Shown here piece by piece: positions 36,461 to 45,617 of a stretch of DNA of 64,000 nucleotides; the first letter of the stretch is position 1, and every line of letters begins with the position of its first letter. This stretch comes from CALDTK01 sp965215115. Lineage in GTDB: Bacteria > Bacteroidota > Bacteroidia > Chitinophagales > Saprospiraceae. The translations under genes were made by a program, and so were the position numbers. The stretch covers positions 1,922,001 through 1,986,000 of the forward strand of contig OZ244050.1 in NCBI GenBank assembly GCA_965215115.1. Reading direction: 5' to 3'. The notes under the pieces are model-generated. The model had not been told where the DNA came from. It was given only the letters and a program-made list of their open reading frames with translations, and ran no database searches.

Positions 36461-37680
36461 CGGACGGTGAGGGTTTGGGTGTAGGTCACATCTCCCGCAG
36501 ACAACCGAATGGCGTATGCGCCGGCCGTCTCGGGTGCGCGAAAGCGGAAGCGTGCCGCGGCCCCAGCGGCCACTTCGAAGCTGTCTACCTGTCGGCCCGC
36601 TGCGTCGAACACCAGCAAGCGTGCAGCGACGGAGGGGCTAGGTAGCGTCACCGAGACCACGTCGCCGGGCGCCGCGGGCGAAGGATACAGCTGCAGCGAC
36701 TGCACCTCCCGCCGTTCGGCGATCCCGGAGGCGGCCCGGCGGCGCTGTCCGCCGAGCCAGGCCACCGAGCCCGGGTAGTTGATCACGTGGCCCCCGTCGA
36801 ACACGGTGATGCGGTGCCCGCGCGAGACCCGCCGCAGGAGCACCGTCACGAAGTCATCCGGCTCGCCTTCGTTGCGCAAGTTCGGCGGCAGGGCGCGTCT
36901 GTCGTCGACGAAGTCCATCTCGGCCTGCGAAAAAGTGTCGCGCGCCGCGGCCAGCGCGTTGAAGGCCAGTAGGCTCTGCGACGGCCGCACGAGATTGTCG
37001 TCGATCCCGACGTTGATGTCGATCGCGAAGGGGTAGTCCGCCGCGGCGGCGAGGCGGAAGCGCGGCGAGCGGCGGCGGGCCTCCGCGCGGGCGCCCGGGT
37101 CGAGGTTCGGGTCCCCGCCCACGACGTTCTCGATGTCGCGCCAGTAGCGCGTGCCCCGGCCGCGACTGTACGCGTGCCAGCGCTCGAGGTCCGCGATCGG
37201 GACCCATGCGCTCACGCCGGCCCACAGCTCCGGCGCGCGCGCGGCGGCCAGCAGTGCCGTGAAGCCGCCCCCCGAGGCCCCGACGAGGTAGATTCGCGTG
37301 GAGTCCACCTCGCGGCGCCGCCGCACGTAGGCCACCGCATCGCGGATGTCGGCGATGACGAGGTCCGAGCCGGCGGCCTCCGGGCGGACGTTCGGGCCAC
37401 GGAAGTTCGGGTGGATCACGACCCACCCCCGCTCGCGCGCCAGCTTGACGAAGGCCGCGTTGTCGCCCTGGGCGTAGTCGCTGCTCCAGGAGTGGAGCGC
37501 CACGAGCAGCGGGACCGGCACGTCGATGAAGGGCGCCGGGTCGTAAAAGTAGGCCTGCTGCGTGCTGCCGTCCACCGTCGAGGGAATACTCACGCGCTCG
37601 GCGGCCGGGAGCCACTGCGCGAGCGCGGTGGGTTTTGGCGAAAGCCCAATGGCCAGCGCCACCACGAATCTGAGAAGCAT
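36457..37680 (-). CDS. Secreted prolyl-oligopeptidase-like hydrolase with T9SS sorting domain
   Basis: 407 residues from ATG 37680; the upstream open frame has no homology. Signal peptide (MLLRFVVALAIGLSPKPTALAQ), then an alpha/beta hydrolase with VPLLVALHSWSSDY, VVIHPNFRGPN, nucleophile GASGGGF, and His in VFDGGHVINYPG. From about residue 320 a C-terminal type IX sorting domain (LQLYPSPAAPGDVVSVTLPS to YTQTLTVR) sends it across the outer membrane. Probably a carbohydrate or feruloyl-type esterase. The signal peptide h-region is itself coded by a hairpin element (37632). Confidence 0.85.
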   Translation of the reverse strand: MLLRFVVALAIGLSPKPTALAQWLPAAERVSIPSTVDGSTQQAYFYDPAPFIDVPVPLLVALHSWSSDYAQGDNAAFVKLARERGWVVIHPNFRGPNVRPEAAGSDLVIADIRDAVAYVRRRREVDSTRIYLVGASGGGFTALLAAARAPELWAGVSAWVPIADLERWHAYSRGRGTRYWRDIENVVGGDPNLDPGARAEARRRSPRFRLAAAADYPFAIDINVGIDDNLVRPSQSLLAFNALAAARDTFSQAEMDFVDDRRALPPNLRNEGEPDDFVTVLLRRVSRGHRITVFDGGHVINYPGSVAWLGGQRRRAASGIAERREVQSLQLYPSPAAPGDVVSVTLPSPSVAARLLVFDAAGRQVDSFEVAAGAAARFRFRAPETAGAYAIRLSAGDVTYTQTLTVR

Positions 37681-37681
37681 A

Positions 37682-38434
37682 CTAGTCCGCGTTCGGGTCG
37701 GTGAGGCAGGCGCGGAGGGCCGCGAGGATGGTTGCGGCCGTGCGGCGCTGTAGGGTTGCGTCGAGGTGGACGCCGTCGCGGCTGTGCGCGTCGAAATCGT
37801 CGAGGAGGGTAGGGTGCACGTCGGCCAGGCAGAGGTTTCGTTCAGCGGCGGTCTTCCGGTACGCTTCCGCAAAACCCGCCACGCGCTCAGCTCCGCCCTG
37901 GTACTTACCGGCGAGTCGCGCGTCGGCGCCCATCGGGGGTGGCGTCACGAGGAGGATGTGGCGCAGGCCGTTTTGGCGCAAGCCCGCCAGCAGCGAGTCT
38001 AGCTTCCGGAGCACCTCCGGCTCGCGCGCCGCGAAGACGGCCTTCGCGTCGTTGGTCCCGAGCGCGACGATGGCCACGTCGGGCGCGGCTCCGAGTTCGG
38101 CCCTGGCGTCGGTGAGGTAGCGCTCGAGCTGGCGCAGGGTGTTGAGCCGCGGATTGTCGAGGTTGTCGAAGCCGACGGTGTTGCCGGGTACGCTCGCGTT
38201 GTAGACCCGGAGCGCCGGGGCGAGGGTGCGCAGTTGGGCCACCCAGCCGTCCTCGGCCGCGCCGTTGCTGTCGCCGAGGGCGAGGACGCGGACGCTGTCG
38301 AGCGTGACGACCGCCGGAGTCTCCGCGGCGGCAGCGGTGTCGCCGCTGGCCGGCGTCCCTACGCGGTGGCACCCGACGTACATCGCCACGCAGAGCACGC
38401 ACAGCGCCGTGAGCCACCTAGCTAGAAATCCCAT
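37682..38434 (-). CDS. SGNH/GDSL hydrolase lipoprotein
   Basis: 250 residues from ATG 38434, overlapping the upstream esterase stop. Lipobox-like LCVAMYVGCH. Block I VLALGDSNGAAEDGW (GDS with the nucleophile), Gly in VPGNTVGFDN, block III VAIVALGTNDAK, and block V DGVHLDATLQ with Asp and His. An esterase acting on substituents such as acetyl groups of plant or algal glycans is likely. Elements at 37863 and 37970. Confidence 0.85.
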   Translation of the reverse strand: MGFLARWLTALCVLCVAMYVGCHRVGTPASGDTAAAAETPAVVTLDSVRVLALGDSNGAAEDGWVAQLRTLAPALRVYNASVPGNTVGFDNLDNPRLNTLRQLERYLTDARAELGAAPDVAIVALGTNDAKAVFAAREPEVLRKLDSLLAGLRQNGLRHILLVTPPPMGADARLAGKYQGGAERVAGFAEAYRKTAAERNLCLADVHPTLLDDFDAHSRDGVHLDATLQRRTAATILAALRACLTDPNAD

Positions 38435-39399
38435 CCGAGGTCCTTTAGCCAGTCCGTGAACAGGTCGAACCACACCGCGGCGCTGCTGTGGGGGTACATC
38501 CCGTAGCCGTGTCCCCCTTTCGGGAAAACGTGGATCGCGTAGGGGACGCGCGCCTCGTCGAGGGCCCCGGCGTAGGCGAGGGCGTTGCGGGGCGGGACCA
38601 CGCGGTCGTCGATGGTGCTCACGAGGAAGGTCGGGGGCGTGAGGGAGTCCACGCGCAACTCACCGCTGAAGGCGCGGCGCGTGGCGGGACTGGCGTCGGC
38701 GCCGATGAGGACGCGCGCCGAACCATTGTGCCGCCAGGCCGCGTCCATGCTGATGACCGGGTAGATGAGCGCCGCGGCGGCGGGCCGGACGGCGAGCGCG
38801 GTGTCGGTGCTCACGAGCATCGCGAGGTGCCCGCCCGCCGAGAAACCCATCACGCCGATGCGGGCGGTATCGAGTCGGAGGGCCGCGGCGCTGGCGTGTA
38901 GGAGTTCGAGCCCGCGGCGGGCGTCGGCGAAGACCTCGAGTTTCGGGAAGGACGCCGCCGAGGCGTCGGACTCATCGGGGAGGCGGCTCATGAGCACCGC
39001 GGCGCTCACGCCCTGGTTGGCCAGCCGCCGCGCCACCTCCGTGCCTTCCTTCTCGAAACTGAGACGTTGGTAGCCGCCGCCGGGGCAGATGAGTACGGCG
39101 GGCCGGGGGCTGCGGTGGCTACCCTCCCCGCGGAAGAACACGAGGTACGGGTCCACGATCGCGGACGCGCGCCGGTAGCCGTCGAGCGGCTGCTCGAGCG
39201 AGGTGTAGTGTCGCTGCACGGCGGCCGTGTCGACGCCGGGGTAGAGCGGGATGGCGCGCTGCGCCGAGGCTGGCGTGACGGTGCCCCCGGCGGCGGCGAC
39301 GGCCAGGGCGGAGGCCATTACGTAGGGCAGCGCGAGGGCCACGACGTGGGGCAGCCCGCGAGCGCCCGGCCGGGAAGTATGGTCAGGGGTGGTCCTCAC
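38422..39399 (-). CDS. Secreted alpha/beta hydrolase (acetyl-xylan-esterase-like)
   Basis: 325 residues from GTG at 39399, which overlaps the end of the LacI gene by 17 bases; an in-frame ATG at about 39318 is possible. Signal peptide ending TPASAQ. BD-FAE/axe-type hydrolase: PAVLICPGGGYQRLSFEKEG, nucleophile GFSAGGHLAM, Asp in STIDDRVVPPRNAL and His in KGGHGYGMYP. Removes ester groups from oligosaccharides in the periplasm. Element at 38515 has the rare CCC/GGG stem. Confidence 0.85.
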   Translation of the reverse strand: MRTTPDHTSRPGARGLPHVVALALPYVMASALAVAAAGGTVTPASAQRAIPLYPGVDTAAVQRHYTSLEQPLDGYRRASAIVDPYLVFFRGEGSHRSPRPAVLICPGGGYQRLSFEKEGTEVARRLANQGVSAAVLMSRLPDESDASAASFPKLEVFADARRGLELLHASAAALRLDTARIGVMGFSAGGHLAMLVSTDTALAVRPAAAALIYPVISMDAAWRHNGSARVLIGADASPATRRAFSGELRVDSLTPPTFLVSTIDDRVVPPRNALAYAGALDEARVPYAIHVFPKGGHGYGMYPHSSAAVWFDLFTDWLKDLGWDF

Positions 39400-40468
39400 G
39401 GGCGGTGTCGAGGTTTTCGGGGGTGATGACCTCGGCCGGGATCGCAACCTGGTCCGGGGTGGTTTTGCCGATGAGGCAGCGGTAGAGGCCGTCGATGGCC
39501 CGGGCGCCCTGGGTGGCGGGACGCTGGTGGATGAGGAAGTCGATCTCGCCGGCCATGAGCAGGTCCGCGTTCGGGGCGATGACGTCGAAGCCGACGAGGC
39601 GGTCGTCGGGGTGGCGCGGCCGGGTGCCCGGACGCGTCGCGAGTTCACGCAGTGCCGCGCAGATGAGGAAGGCGCGGGAGTTGGGCACGAGGATGCTGAT
39701 GGGCTCGGGCCAGGTCGCGAGTAAGGCGTCGAGGGAGCCGGAGAGGGCCTGGCCGTCATCCGGGACGGCGATCTCGAAGAGCTGTTGCGCCAGGCCCCGC
39801 TCCTGGAGGAAGGCCCGCAGGCCACGGATGCGCTCGGAGACGTTCGGGGTCGCGACGCCGTAGGGGTTCGTAACCGAGACGGCGAGGTAGCGTGCGCGCG
39901 CGCCGCGGCCGATCGACAGGAGGCGCCCCGCGAGACGCCCCGCGGTGTAGGCGTCCTGCCCGATGCGGAGCCCGACCTGCGCCCCGGGCAGTTCGCTGTC
40001 GATGATCGCGGTCGGGATGCCGGCCGCCGCGGCGCGCGCGAGGCACGAGGCCGTGGCCTCGCGGTAGACGGGGGCCAGGAGCAGCGCACTCGGGGCGCTG
40101 GCCAGGGCGCGCGCGGCCGCCTCCTCGAAGGCGGTTCGCTCGCCGTATTCGAAGAGGTGCTCCACGGTGGAGACCCCGCGGGCGGAGAGTTCGGCGGCGC
40201 GGCGGCGGACGCCGGCGAGGATGGCGTCCCAGTAGGGGGTGTGCGTCTGGGTCGGGAGCACGACCGCGATCTCGTACGCGCGGTTACGCCGCAGGTGGCT
40301 GGCGTGTTCGTTGAGCTCGAAGCGCTCCTCGGCCACGATCTTGAGGACGCGCTCGCGCGTACGCGCGGCCACCTGGCCGCGGCCGTGCAGGACGCGGTCG
40401 ACGGTCCCGATCGAGACCTGGGCCCGGTCGGCGATCTCGCGGATGGTGACTTTGGTGCTCGACTTCAT
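39383..40468 (-). CDS. LacI-family transcriptional regulator
   Basis: 361 residues from ATG 40468 (a TTG 21 bases upstream is open but lies in the -7 box). N-terminal HTH: TIREIADRAQVSIGTVDRVLHGRGQVAARTRERVLKI. The periplasmic-binding-like sensor domain follows (YEIAVVLPTQTHTPYWDAILAGV, LLAPVYREA, IDSELPGAQ, DRLVGFDVIAPN). First gene of the operon running to uxaB and divergent from susC. The ligand is most likely a uronate or KDG. Shared words ACGTACACGG before both lacI and susC are candidate operators. Confidence 0.92.
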   Translation of the reverse strand: MKSSTKVTIREIADRAQVSIGTVDRVLHGRGQVAARTRERVLKIVAEERFELNEHASHLRRNRAYEIAVVLPTQTHTPYWDAILAGVRRRAAELSARGVSTVEHLFEYGERTAFEEAAARALASAPSALLLAPVYREATASCLARAAAAGIPTAIIDSELPGAQVGLRIGQDAYTAGRLAGRLLSIGRGARARYLAVSVTNPYGVATPNVSERIRGLRAFLQERGLAQQLFEIAVPDDGQALSGSLDALLATWPEPISILVPNSRAFLICAALRELATRPGTRPRHPDDRLVGFDVIAPNADLLMAGEIDFLIHQRPATQGARAIDGLYRCLIGKTTPDQVAIPAEVITPENLDTAREDHP

Positions 40469-40485
40469 GATGGGGGAAGGTGCGG

Positions 40486-40493
40486 GCAAGGTA
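40486..40493 (-). promoter_or_regulatory. -7 box TACCTTGC for the lacI operon
   Basis: TACCTTGC on the minus strand, 17 bases before ATG 40468, giving a short leader. Confidence 0.45.
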
Positions 40494-40507
40494 GGCAGTT
40501 TTCGTTA

Positions 40508-40517
40508 ACGTACACGG
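40508..40517. promoter_or_regulatory. Candidate LacI operator upstream of lacI
   Basis: ACGTACACGG, preceded by GTTA, lies 15 bases upstream of the lacI -7 box. The same ten bases occur at 40751-40760 in front of susC. Confidence 0.4.
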
Positions 40518-40746
40518 CAGGCATGCCGCTTTCTCCCCCTTGCTTACCCTCTTAAGGTAGTCATCGCCTCGTTCTACGAGGTTTAGAAGAAGGAGTAAGT
40601 CGGTCCGCCGCCCTGAGTGGGAAGCTGCAATGATTGCGCTGATACAGTCGGGAGCCGCACAAAGCTGTGTAGATACATCTGTTTCGCATGAATATTTTGG
40701 TAGAGAGGATAGAAATTTGGAAAGTCCCTCTATATTTACCGCCGCC

Positions 40747-40760
40747 GTGTACGTACACGG
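40747..40760. promoter_or_regulatory. Candidate LacI operator upstream of susC
   Basis: GTGTACGTACAC (40747-40758) is a perfect 12-bp palindrome with central CG, the pattern usual for LacI-family operators, 19 bases before the susC ATG and just after a TATATTTACC promoter-like stretch. It extends to the ACGTACACGG shared with the lacI promoter. Confidence 0.5.
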
Positions 40761-40777
40761 TTTGAACCCCCCATTCT

Positions 40778-43700
40778 ATGACTCAGCGCTACCCCCTCGT
40801 AGACGGCGCCCCCCGGGAGCCCGGTCGTAGTCGAGCGACCGTACTAGGGGTCGTGGCGTTCTTGCTGTTTGTGCTATCCGCATCGCCGGCCCTCGCGCAG
40901 TACACCGTCGGCGGCCGCGTCCTCGACGCCACCGGCGAGCCCCTCATCGGCGTTAACGTCCTCGAGGTCGGGACCACGGCCGGGACCACCACCGACGTCG
41001 ACGGCGCGTATAGCCTCCAGGTAGCGAGCCCGACGGCGACCCTCGAGTTTCGCTACATCGGCTACGTCACGAAGCGCGAGGCCGTCGCCAACCGCTCACA
41101 GCTCGACCTGCGCCTCGCCGAGGACGTGGCTACGCTCGGGGACGTGGTCGTGGTCGGGTACGGGACCCAGGTCAAGCAGCGCGTCACGAGCGCCATCTCG
41201 CGCGTCGACGGCGAGGAGCTCGCCCGTGTGCCCGTGCCGGGGCTCGACCAAGCCCTCCAGGGGCGCGCCGCCGGGGTGCAGGTCACGAAGAACACCGGTG
41301 CCCCCGGCGGCGGGGTGAGCATCCGCGTCCGCGGCACGAGTTCGCTGCTCTCCGGGCAGGAGCCGCTGTACGTCATCGACGGCGTCCCGATCAACAACAC
41401 GCCCTCCGGGTCGAACGACATCGGGAGCAACGGCGTGAGCGGCGACAACCGCGGGCAGGCCGGCAACGAGACCATCAACCCCCTGGCCGGCATCGCCGTC
41501 GAGGACATCGAGTCGATCGAGATCCTCAAGGACGCCGCCTCGGCGAGCATCTACGGCGCGCGCGCCGCCAACGGCGTCGTGCTCATCACCACGAAGCGCG
41601 GCAAGCCCGGCCCCCCGACGATCAACTTCTCGACCTACGGCGGGGTGGGCTTCCTGTACAACTCCAACCGCTACGACCTCCTCGACGCCACGGGCTTCCA
41701 AGCGCTCGTCAATGAGGGGCGCTTCCTCGCCAACCGCCCGCCGATCTACACGGCGGCCCCGGCGTCGAACACCGACTGGCAGGACGCCATCCTGCGGGCG
41801 GCCCCGATGTACAACGCCAACCTCGCCCTGCGGGGCGGGAGCGAGTCGATGCGCTACAACCTCTCGCTCGGGTACTTCGACCAGGAGGGCATCATGGTCA
41901 ACAGCGCCTTCGAGCGCTACAACGCGAAGGTCAACCTCGACTTCGACCTCAACCCGAAGCTCAAGGCCGGCACCAACATCCTGCTCAGTCGCTCGGTGTC
42001 GAACCGCCTGCGCAACAACGGCAACGCCTCCGGGTCGGACGCTTTCAATAACAACGCCGTCTACGGGCCGAGCCTCCTGGCCAGCGCCCTGCGCGCCAAC
42101 CCGGGCCTCCCGGTCCGCAACCCCGACGCGAGCTTCACGGTCGACACCCTCAACCTCGTCAACAACCCCGTGGCCCTCGCCGAGGCACAGAACCTGCTCG
42201 GCTACAACAACCGCGGCATCCTCAATGCCTTCGTCGAGTACACGCCCGTCGAGGGCCTGCGCCTCCGCGGCAGCCTCGGGGCCGACATCCGCGACGAACG
42301 CACCGAGTACATCTACCCGCCGACGCCCGGGATCGCGCGCGGGGGCTCGATCTACAACGGGCAGTTCACCGAGAACCTCTGGATCGCCGAGGGCTACGCC
42401 GACTACCAGGTGCCCATCCCGGGCGAGGCGCACGAGTGGAGCGTCCTCGCGGGGGCCAGTACGCAGTCGAGCCGCTCGCGGGGCTTCGCCGCGCAGGTGG
42501 CCGAGGTGCAGAAGCCCGAGCTCACGAGCATCAACTCGGGCATCTTCCAGCGCCTCAGCCCACTGGGCTTTCAGGACTACGGCATCGTGAGCTACTTCGC
42601 GCGCAGTTCGTACGCGCTGCAGGGCAAGTACTTGCTCACGGCCACCGTGAGGCGCGACGGCTCGAGTCGCTTCGGGCCGCAGCGCCGCTTCGGGACCTTC
42701 CCCTCGGCCTCGGTCGGGTGGCTCATCATGGAGGAGCCCTTCTTCAGGGAGGTGCGGGCGCTGTCGAACCTCAAGGTGCGCGCCAGCTACGGGATCACGG
42801 GCAACGACCAACTCGGCGACACCTGGGAGTGGCGCGGGACGGGCGGCCCGCTCCCGATCAACACCGGCAACTACCTCGGGGACCCGACGCTGCTCGCCAA
42901 CGACATCGACAACCGCGACTTCACGTGGGAGACGACGCGCCAGCTCGACATCGGGCTCGAGGTCGGGTTCTTCGACGGCCGCATCGACTTCGTGGCCGAC
43001 TACTACGACAAGACCACCGACGACCTACTCTTCCCGATCGAGCTCCCGTACACGACGGGCTTCACGAGCCGCATCGGCAACCTCGGCACGATCCAGAACC
43101 AGGGTCTCGAGTTCGCGCTGCGCACGGTCAACGTCCGCCGCGACGGCTTCGAGTGGTCGACGAGCGCCAACATCACCTTTAATCGCAACAAGGTCCTGGA
43201 GCTCGCCAACGGGGGCGCGGACTACAACCCCGGCGGCGGCGTGAGCATCGCGCGCGTCGGCGAGCCGATCAGCTACCAGGCCGTCCGCATCGCGGGCATC
43301 GACCCAGCCGACGGCGACTGGCTCCCGATCAACGTCGAGGACGGCCCCGACCAGCCCGAGGGCACGATCGACCGCCGCGACGTGGTCATCGTCGGGAGTC
43401 CGCTCCCGAAGCACTTCGGCGGCTTCGACAATACGTTGCGCTACAAAGGCCTGAGCCTCCAGACCTTCTTCACGTGGAGCTACGGCAACCTCGTCAACAA
43501 CGTCACCCGCAGCTTCGTCGAGGCGACGGCCGTGCCGAGCAGTGGCCTCGTCGGCTCCAACATCCGCCGCGAGGCCTTCGAGCAGCGGTGGGTGGCCCCC
43601 GGGGACACCGACGCGCAGTACCGCGGGATCGACGTCAACAACCGCTACGACAACGTGCGCGGCCTCCCGATCGACGTGTACCTCGAGGATGGGAGCTTCC

Positions 43701-43939
43701 TGCGCCTGCGCACCGTCACGCTGGGGTATCAGCTTTCGCCAAAACTCAACAAACGCCTCCGGACCGACCAGGTGTCGCTCTACCTGACGGGCGCCAACCT
43801 GCTCACGTTCACGAAGTACTCCGGGTACGACCCGGAGGTGAACCACAACAACGTCGGCACCAACATCGCCGTCGGCTACGACAACGGCACCTACCCCAAT
43901 TCACAAACGGTCACCTTCGGCCTCAACGCTACTTTCTGA
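40778..43939 (+). CDS. susC: SusC-family TonB-dependent outer-membrane transporter
   Basis: 1053 residues. Signal peptide ending SPALAQ, carboxypeptidase-regulatory-like domain (VGGRVLDATGEPLIGVNV), TonB-dependent plug with VVVVGYGTQVKQRVTSAISRV, the SusC signature ILKDAASASIYGARAANGVVLITTKRG, then the beta barrel ending in the aromatic C-terminus FGLNATF. Imports glycan fragments across the outer membrane with the SusD lid. The stop overlaps the susD ATG by one base. Only one hairpin element in 3.2 kb (43732, coding LSPK), far below the local average. Confidence 0.97.
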   Translation: MTQRYPLVDGAPREPGRSRATVLGVVAFLLFVLSASPALAQYTVGGRVLDATGEPLIGVNVLEVGTTAGTTTDVDGAYSLQVASPTATLEFRYIGYVTKREAVANRSQLDLRLAEDVATLGDVVVVGYGTQVKQRVTSAISRVDGEELARVPVPGLDQALQGRAAGVQVTKNTGAPGGGVSIRVRGTSSLLSGQEPLYVIDGVPINNTPSGSNDIGSNGVSGDNRGQAGNETINPLAGIAVEDIESIEILKDAASASIYGARAANGVVLITTKRGKPGPPTINFSTYGGVGFLYNSNRYDLLDATGFQALVNEGRFLANRPPIYTAAPASNTDWQDAILRAAPMYNANLALRGGSESMRYNLSLGYFDQEGIMVNSAFERYNAKVNLDFDLNPKLKAGTNILLSRSVSNRLRNNGNASGSDAFNNNAVYGPSLLASALRANPGLPVRNPDASFTVDTLNLVNNPVALAEAQNLLGYNNRGILNAFVEYTPVEGLRLRGSLGADIRDERTEYIYPPTPGIARGGSIYNGQFTENLWIAEGYADYQVPIPGEAHEWSVLAGASTQSSRSRGFAAQVAEVQKPELTSINSGIFQRLSPLGFQDYGIVSYFARSSYALQGKYLLTATVRRDGSSRFGPQRRFGTFPSASVGWLIMEEPFFREVRALSNLKVRASYGITGNDQLGDTWEWRGTGGPLPINTGNYLGDPTLLANDIDNRDFTWETTRQLDIGLEVGFFDGRIDFVADYYDKTTDDLLFPIELPYTTGFTSRIGNLGTIQNQGLEFALRTVNVRRDGFEWSTSANITFNRNKVLELANGGADYNPGGGVSIARVGEPISYQAVRIAGIDPADGDWLPINVEDGPDQPEGTIDRRDVVIVGSPLPKHFGGFDNTLRYKGLSLQTFFTWSYGNLVNNVTRSFVEATAVPSSGLVGSNIRREAFEQRWVAPGDTDAQYRGIDVNNRYDNVRGLPIDVYLEDGSFLRLRTVTLGYQLSPKLNKRLRTDQVSLYLTGANLLTFTKYSGYDPEVNHNNVGTNIAVGYDNGTYPNSQTVTFGLNATF

Positions 43940-45582
43940 TGGAGCGCCACAGCAACACCACACCGCCCGGGGCGGGCCGCGGCGACGAGCGTCGTTTTGC
44001 CGGAAGGCGCGCGGCCACGACACCTGCCACCGCCTCGTGGCGTAAGTCCAGCGCCGGGTCCGCCTGCCGTTTTGCCGGAAGGCTCCTCCTCGGACTGGTA
44101 CTCTTGGTCGGCGTGACGGCCTGCGAGGAGGAGATCCTGGAGATCAGCCCCAACGACCGCGTCGACCTCGAGGTGCTGTACTCCTCGCCCGGTGACGCGG
44201 AGGCCGGCCTGCTGGGCGTCTACGAGAACGTGTTGCGGAGCTGGAGCCAGAGCCTGATGCGCGACCTGAGCCTGAGCGCCTACGAACTCTACGACGCCAG
44301 CCGTGGGCTCGACAACCGGCCGGTCAACTACCGCCCGGCCCTGCGGGTCGACAACGACGGCGGCTCCTCGGCGCTCTGGATCGGGGGCTACGCCGCGATC
44401 GCGCAGGCCAACCTCGCGATCGAGAAGATCCCGGAGATCAACCCGGCGCTGTTTGGCGGGAGTCCGCGGCAGCGCGAGACGGTGGCCGAGGCGAAGTTCC
44501 TGCGGGCGTGGCTGTACTACCACCTCGTGCAATTGTACGGCGACGTGCCGCTGGTGCTGGCCTTCCCGACGACTTCCGAGCCGGTCGCCAACCAGGTGAC
44601 GCGCACGCCATCGGCCGAGGTCTGGGCGCAGATCCGCGCCGACCTCACGGACGCCACCGAGGACCTGCCGCTCAATCACCTCACGATCCGGACCTTCACC
44701 TTCGACGAGGAACAAGGCCCGCTCAACAACACCAAGGGCCGCGCCACCAAGAATGCCGCGCGGCTGCTGCTGGCGCGCGTACACCTGCGTTTTGCCGAGT
44801 GGCAACAGGCCGCCGACGTGGCCGGCGAGGTGATCGCGAGCGGGGAGCAGCGCCTCGTCGAGGACTGGACCCTCAACTTCGACAACCGTCCGGAGGGCTC
44901 GCAGCGCTCGGCCGAGTCGATCTGGGAGTCGATCGCCTACCGGCTCGAGTTCGACAACACCGGCGGGTACTTCTTCACCGTGGAGACCTCCGGCCGGGCC
45001 TCGGGGACGCCCGACAACGCCTACGCCGTATTCGACGCACCCGCCGACGACGTCCGCGCGGGCTGGAGCCTGATCCCGTCGACGGACCCGCGGCGCTTCA
45101 CGGCCGCGAAGTTCTACAACCGCGGCGGCGGCTACCAGGCGCCGGACAAATTCAACTTCGTGTTCTTCCGTTTGGCGGAAGCCTACCTCACGCGCGCCGA
45201 GGCCCTCAACGAACTCGGGTACCCGAACGCCGAGGCGCTGGCGCTGATCAACGCCCTGCGCGCCCGCGCCGCGGGCAACATCGGGACCACCGTCTACGCG
45301 GGCATTCCGCCGGCGACCTTCGCGACGCTCGACACGCAGGAGAAGTTCCGGCAGTTCATCCGCGACGAGCGCTTCCGCGAGCTGATGTTCGAGGGGACGC
45401 GCTTTTACGACCTGCGCCGCTACGACAGCTACGACGGCGGCGACCGCGCCCTGCGGGCGACCTTCCTCGACGACCCGACCGTGCCCGGGGCCGACCCCGG
45501 GAAGATCCTGCTGCCGATCCCGGCGCGGGACCTACGCGTCAACCCCAACCTCACGCAGAACCCTCCCTACTCCCGGGGCTAG
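43939..45582 (+). CDS. susD: SusD/RagB glycan-binding lipoprotein
   Basis: 547 residues. Lipobox LLVGVTAC near residue 60, unusually far in: it is preceded by ~45 hydrophilic residues containing RRFAGRRA and CRFAGRLL, each coded by a GTTTTGCCGGAAGGC element (43994 and 44069). The mature protein shows SusD TPR-like helices: DAEAGLLGVYENVLRSW, FLRAWLYYHLVQLYGDVPLVL, RLAEAYLTRAEALNELGY, and FIRDERFRELMFEGTRFYDLRRY. Binds oligosaccharide over the SusC pore at the cell surface. A later internal start would give a normal signal peptide. Confidence 0.95.
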   Translation: MERHSNTTPPGAGRGDERRFAGRRAATTPATASWRKSSAGSACRFAGRLLLGLVLLVGVTACEEEILEISPNDRVDLEVLYSSPGDAEAGLLGVYENVLRSWSQSLMRDLSLSAYELYDASRGLDNRPVNYRPALRVDNDGGSSALWIGGYAAIAQANLAIEKIPEINPALFGGSPRQRETVAEAKFLRAWLYYHLVQLYGDVPLVLAFPTTSEPVANQVTRTPSAEVWAQIRADLTDATEDLPLNHLTIRTFTFDEEQGPLNNTKGRATKNAARLLLARVHLRFAEWQQAADVAGEVIASGEQRLVEDWTLNFDNRPEGSQRSAESIWESIAYRLEFDNTGGYFFTVETSGRASGTPDNAYAVFDAPADDVRAGWSLIPSTDPRRFTAAKFYNRGGGYQAPDKFNFVFFRLAEAYLTRAEALNELGYPNAEALALINALRARAAGNIGTTVYAGIPPATFATLDTQEKFRQFIRDERFRELMFEGTRFYDLRRYDSYDGGDRALRATFLDDPTVPGADPGKILLPIPARDLRVNPNLTQNPPYSRG

Positions 45583-45617
45583 GACCCGAACCACTCTCAC
45601 GCTAACAACCCAACGAT

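Noticed and set aside
38422..40089. Esterase gene starting far upstream within lacI
   Set aside because: The upstream part of that frame is antisense-like Arg/Ser/Pro-rich sequence overlapping lacI; the signal peptide begins after the GTG at 39399.
40495..40510. GTTTTCGTTAACG upstream of lacI as an element copy
   Set aside because: The loop would be TTAA-like and the stem only two bases; it fits no class.
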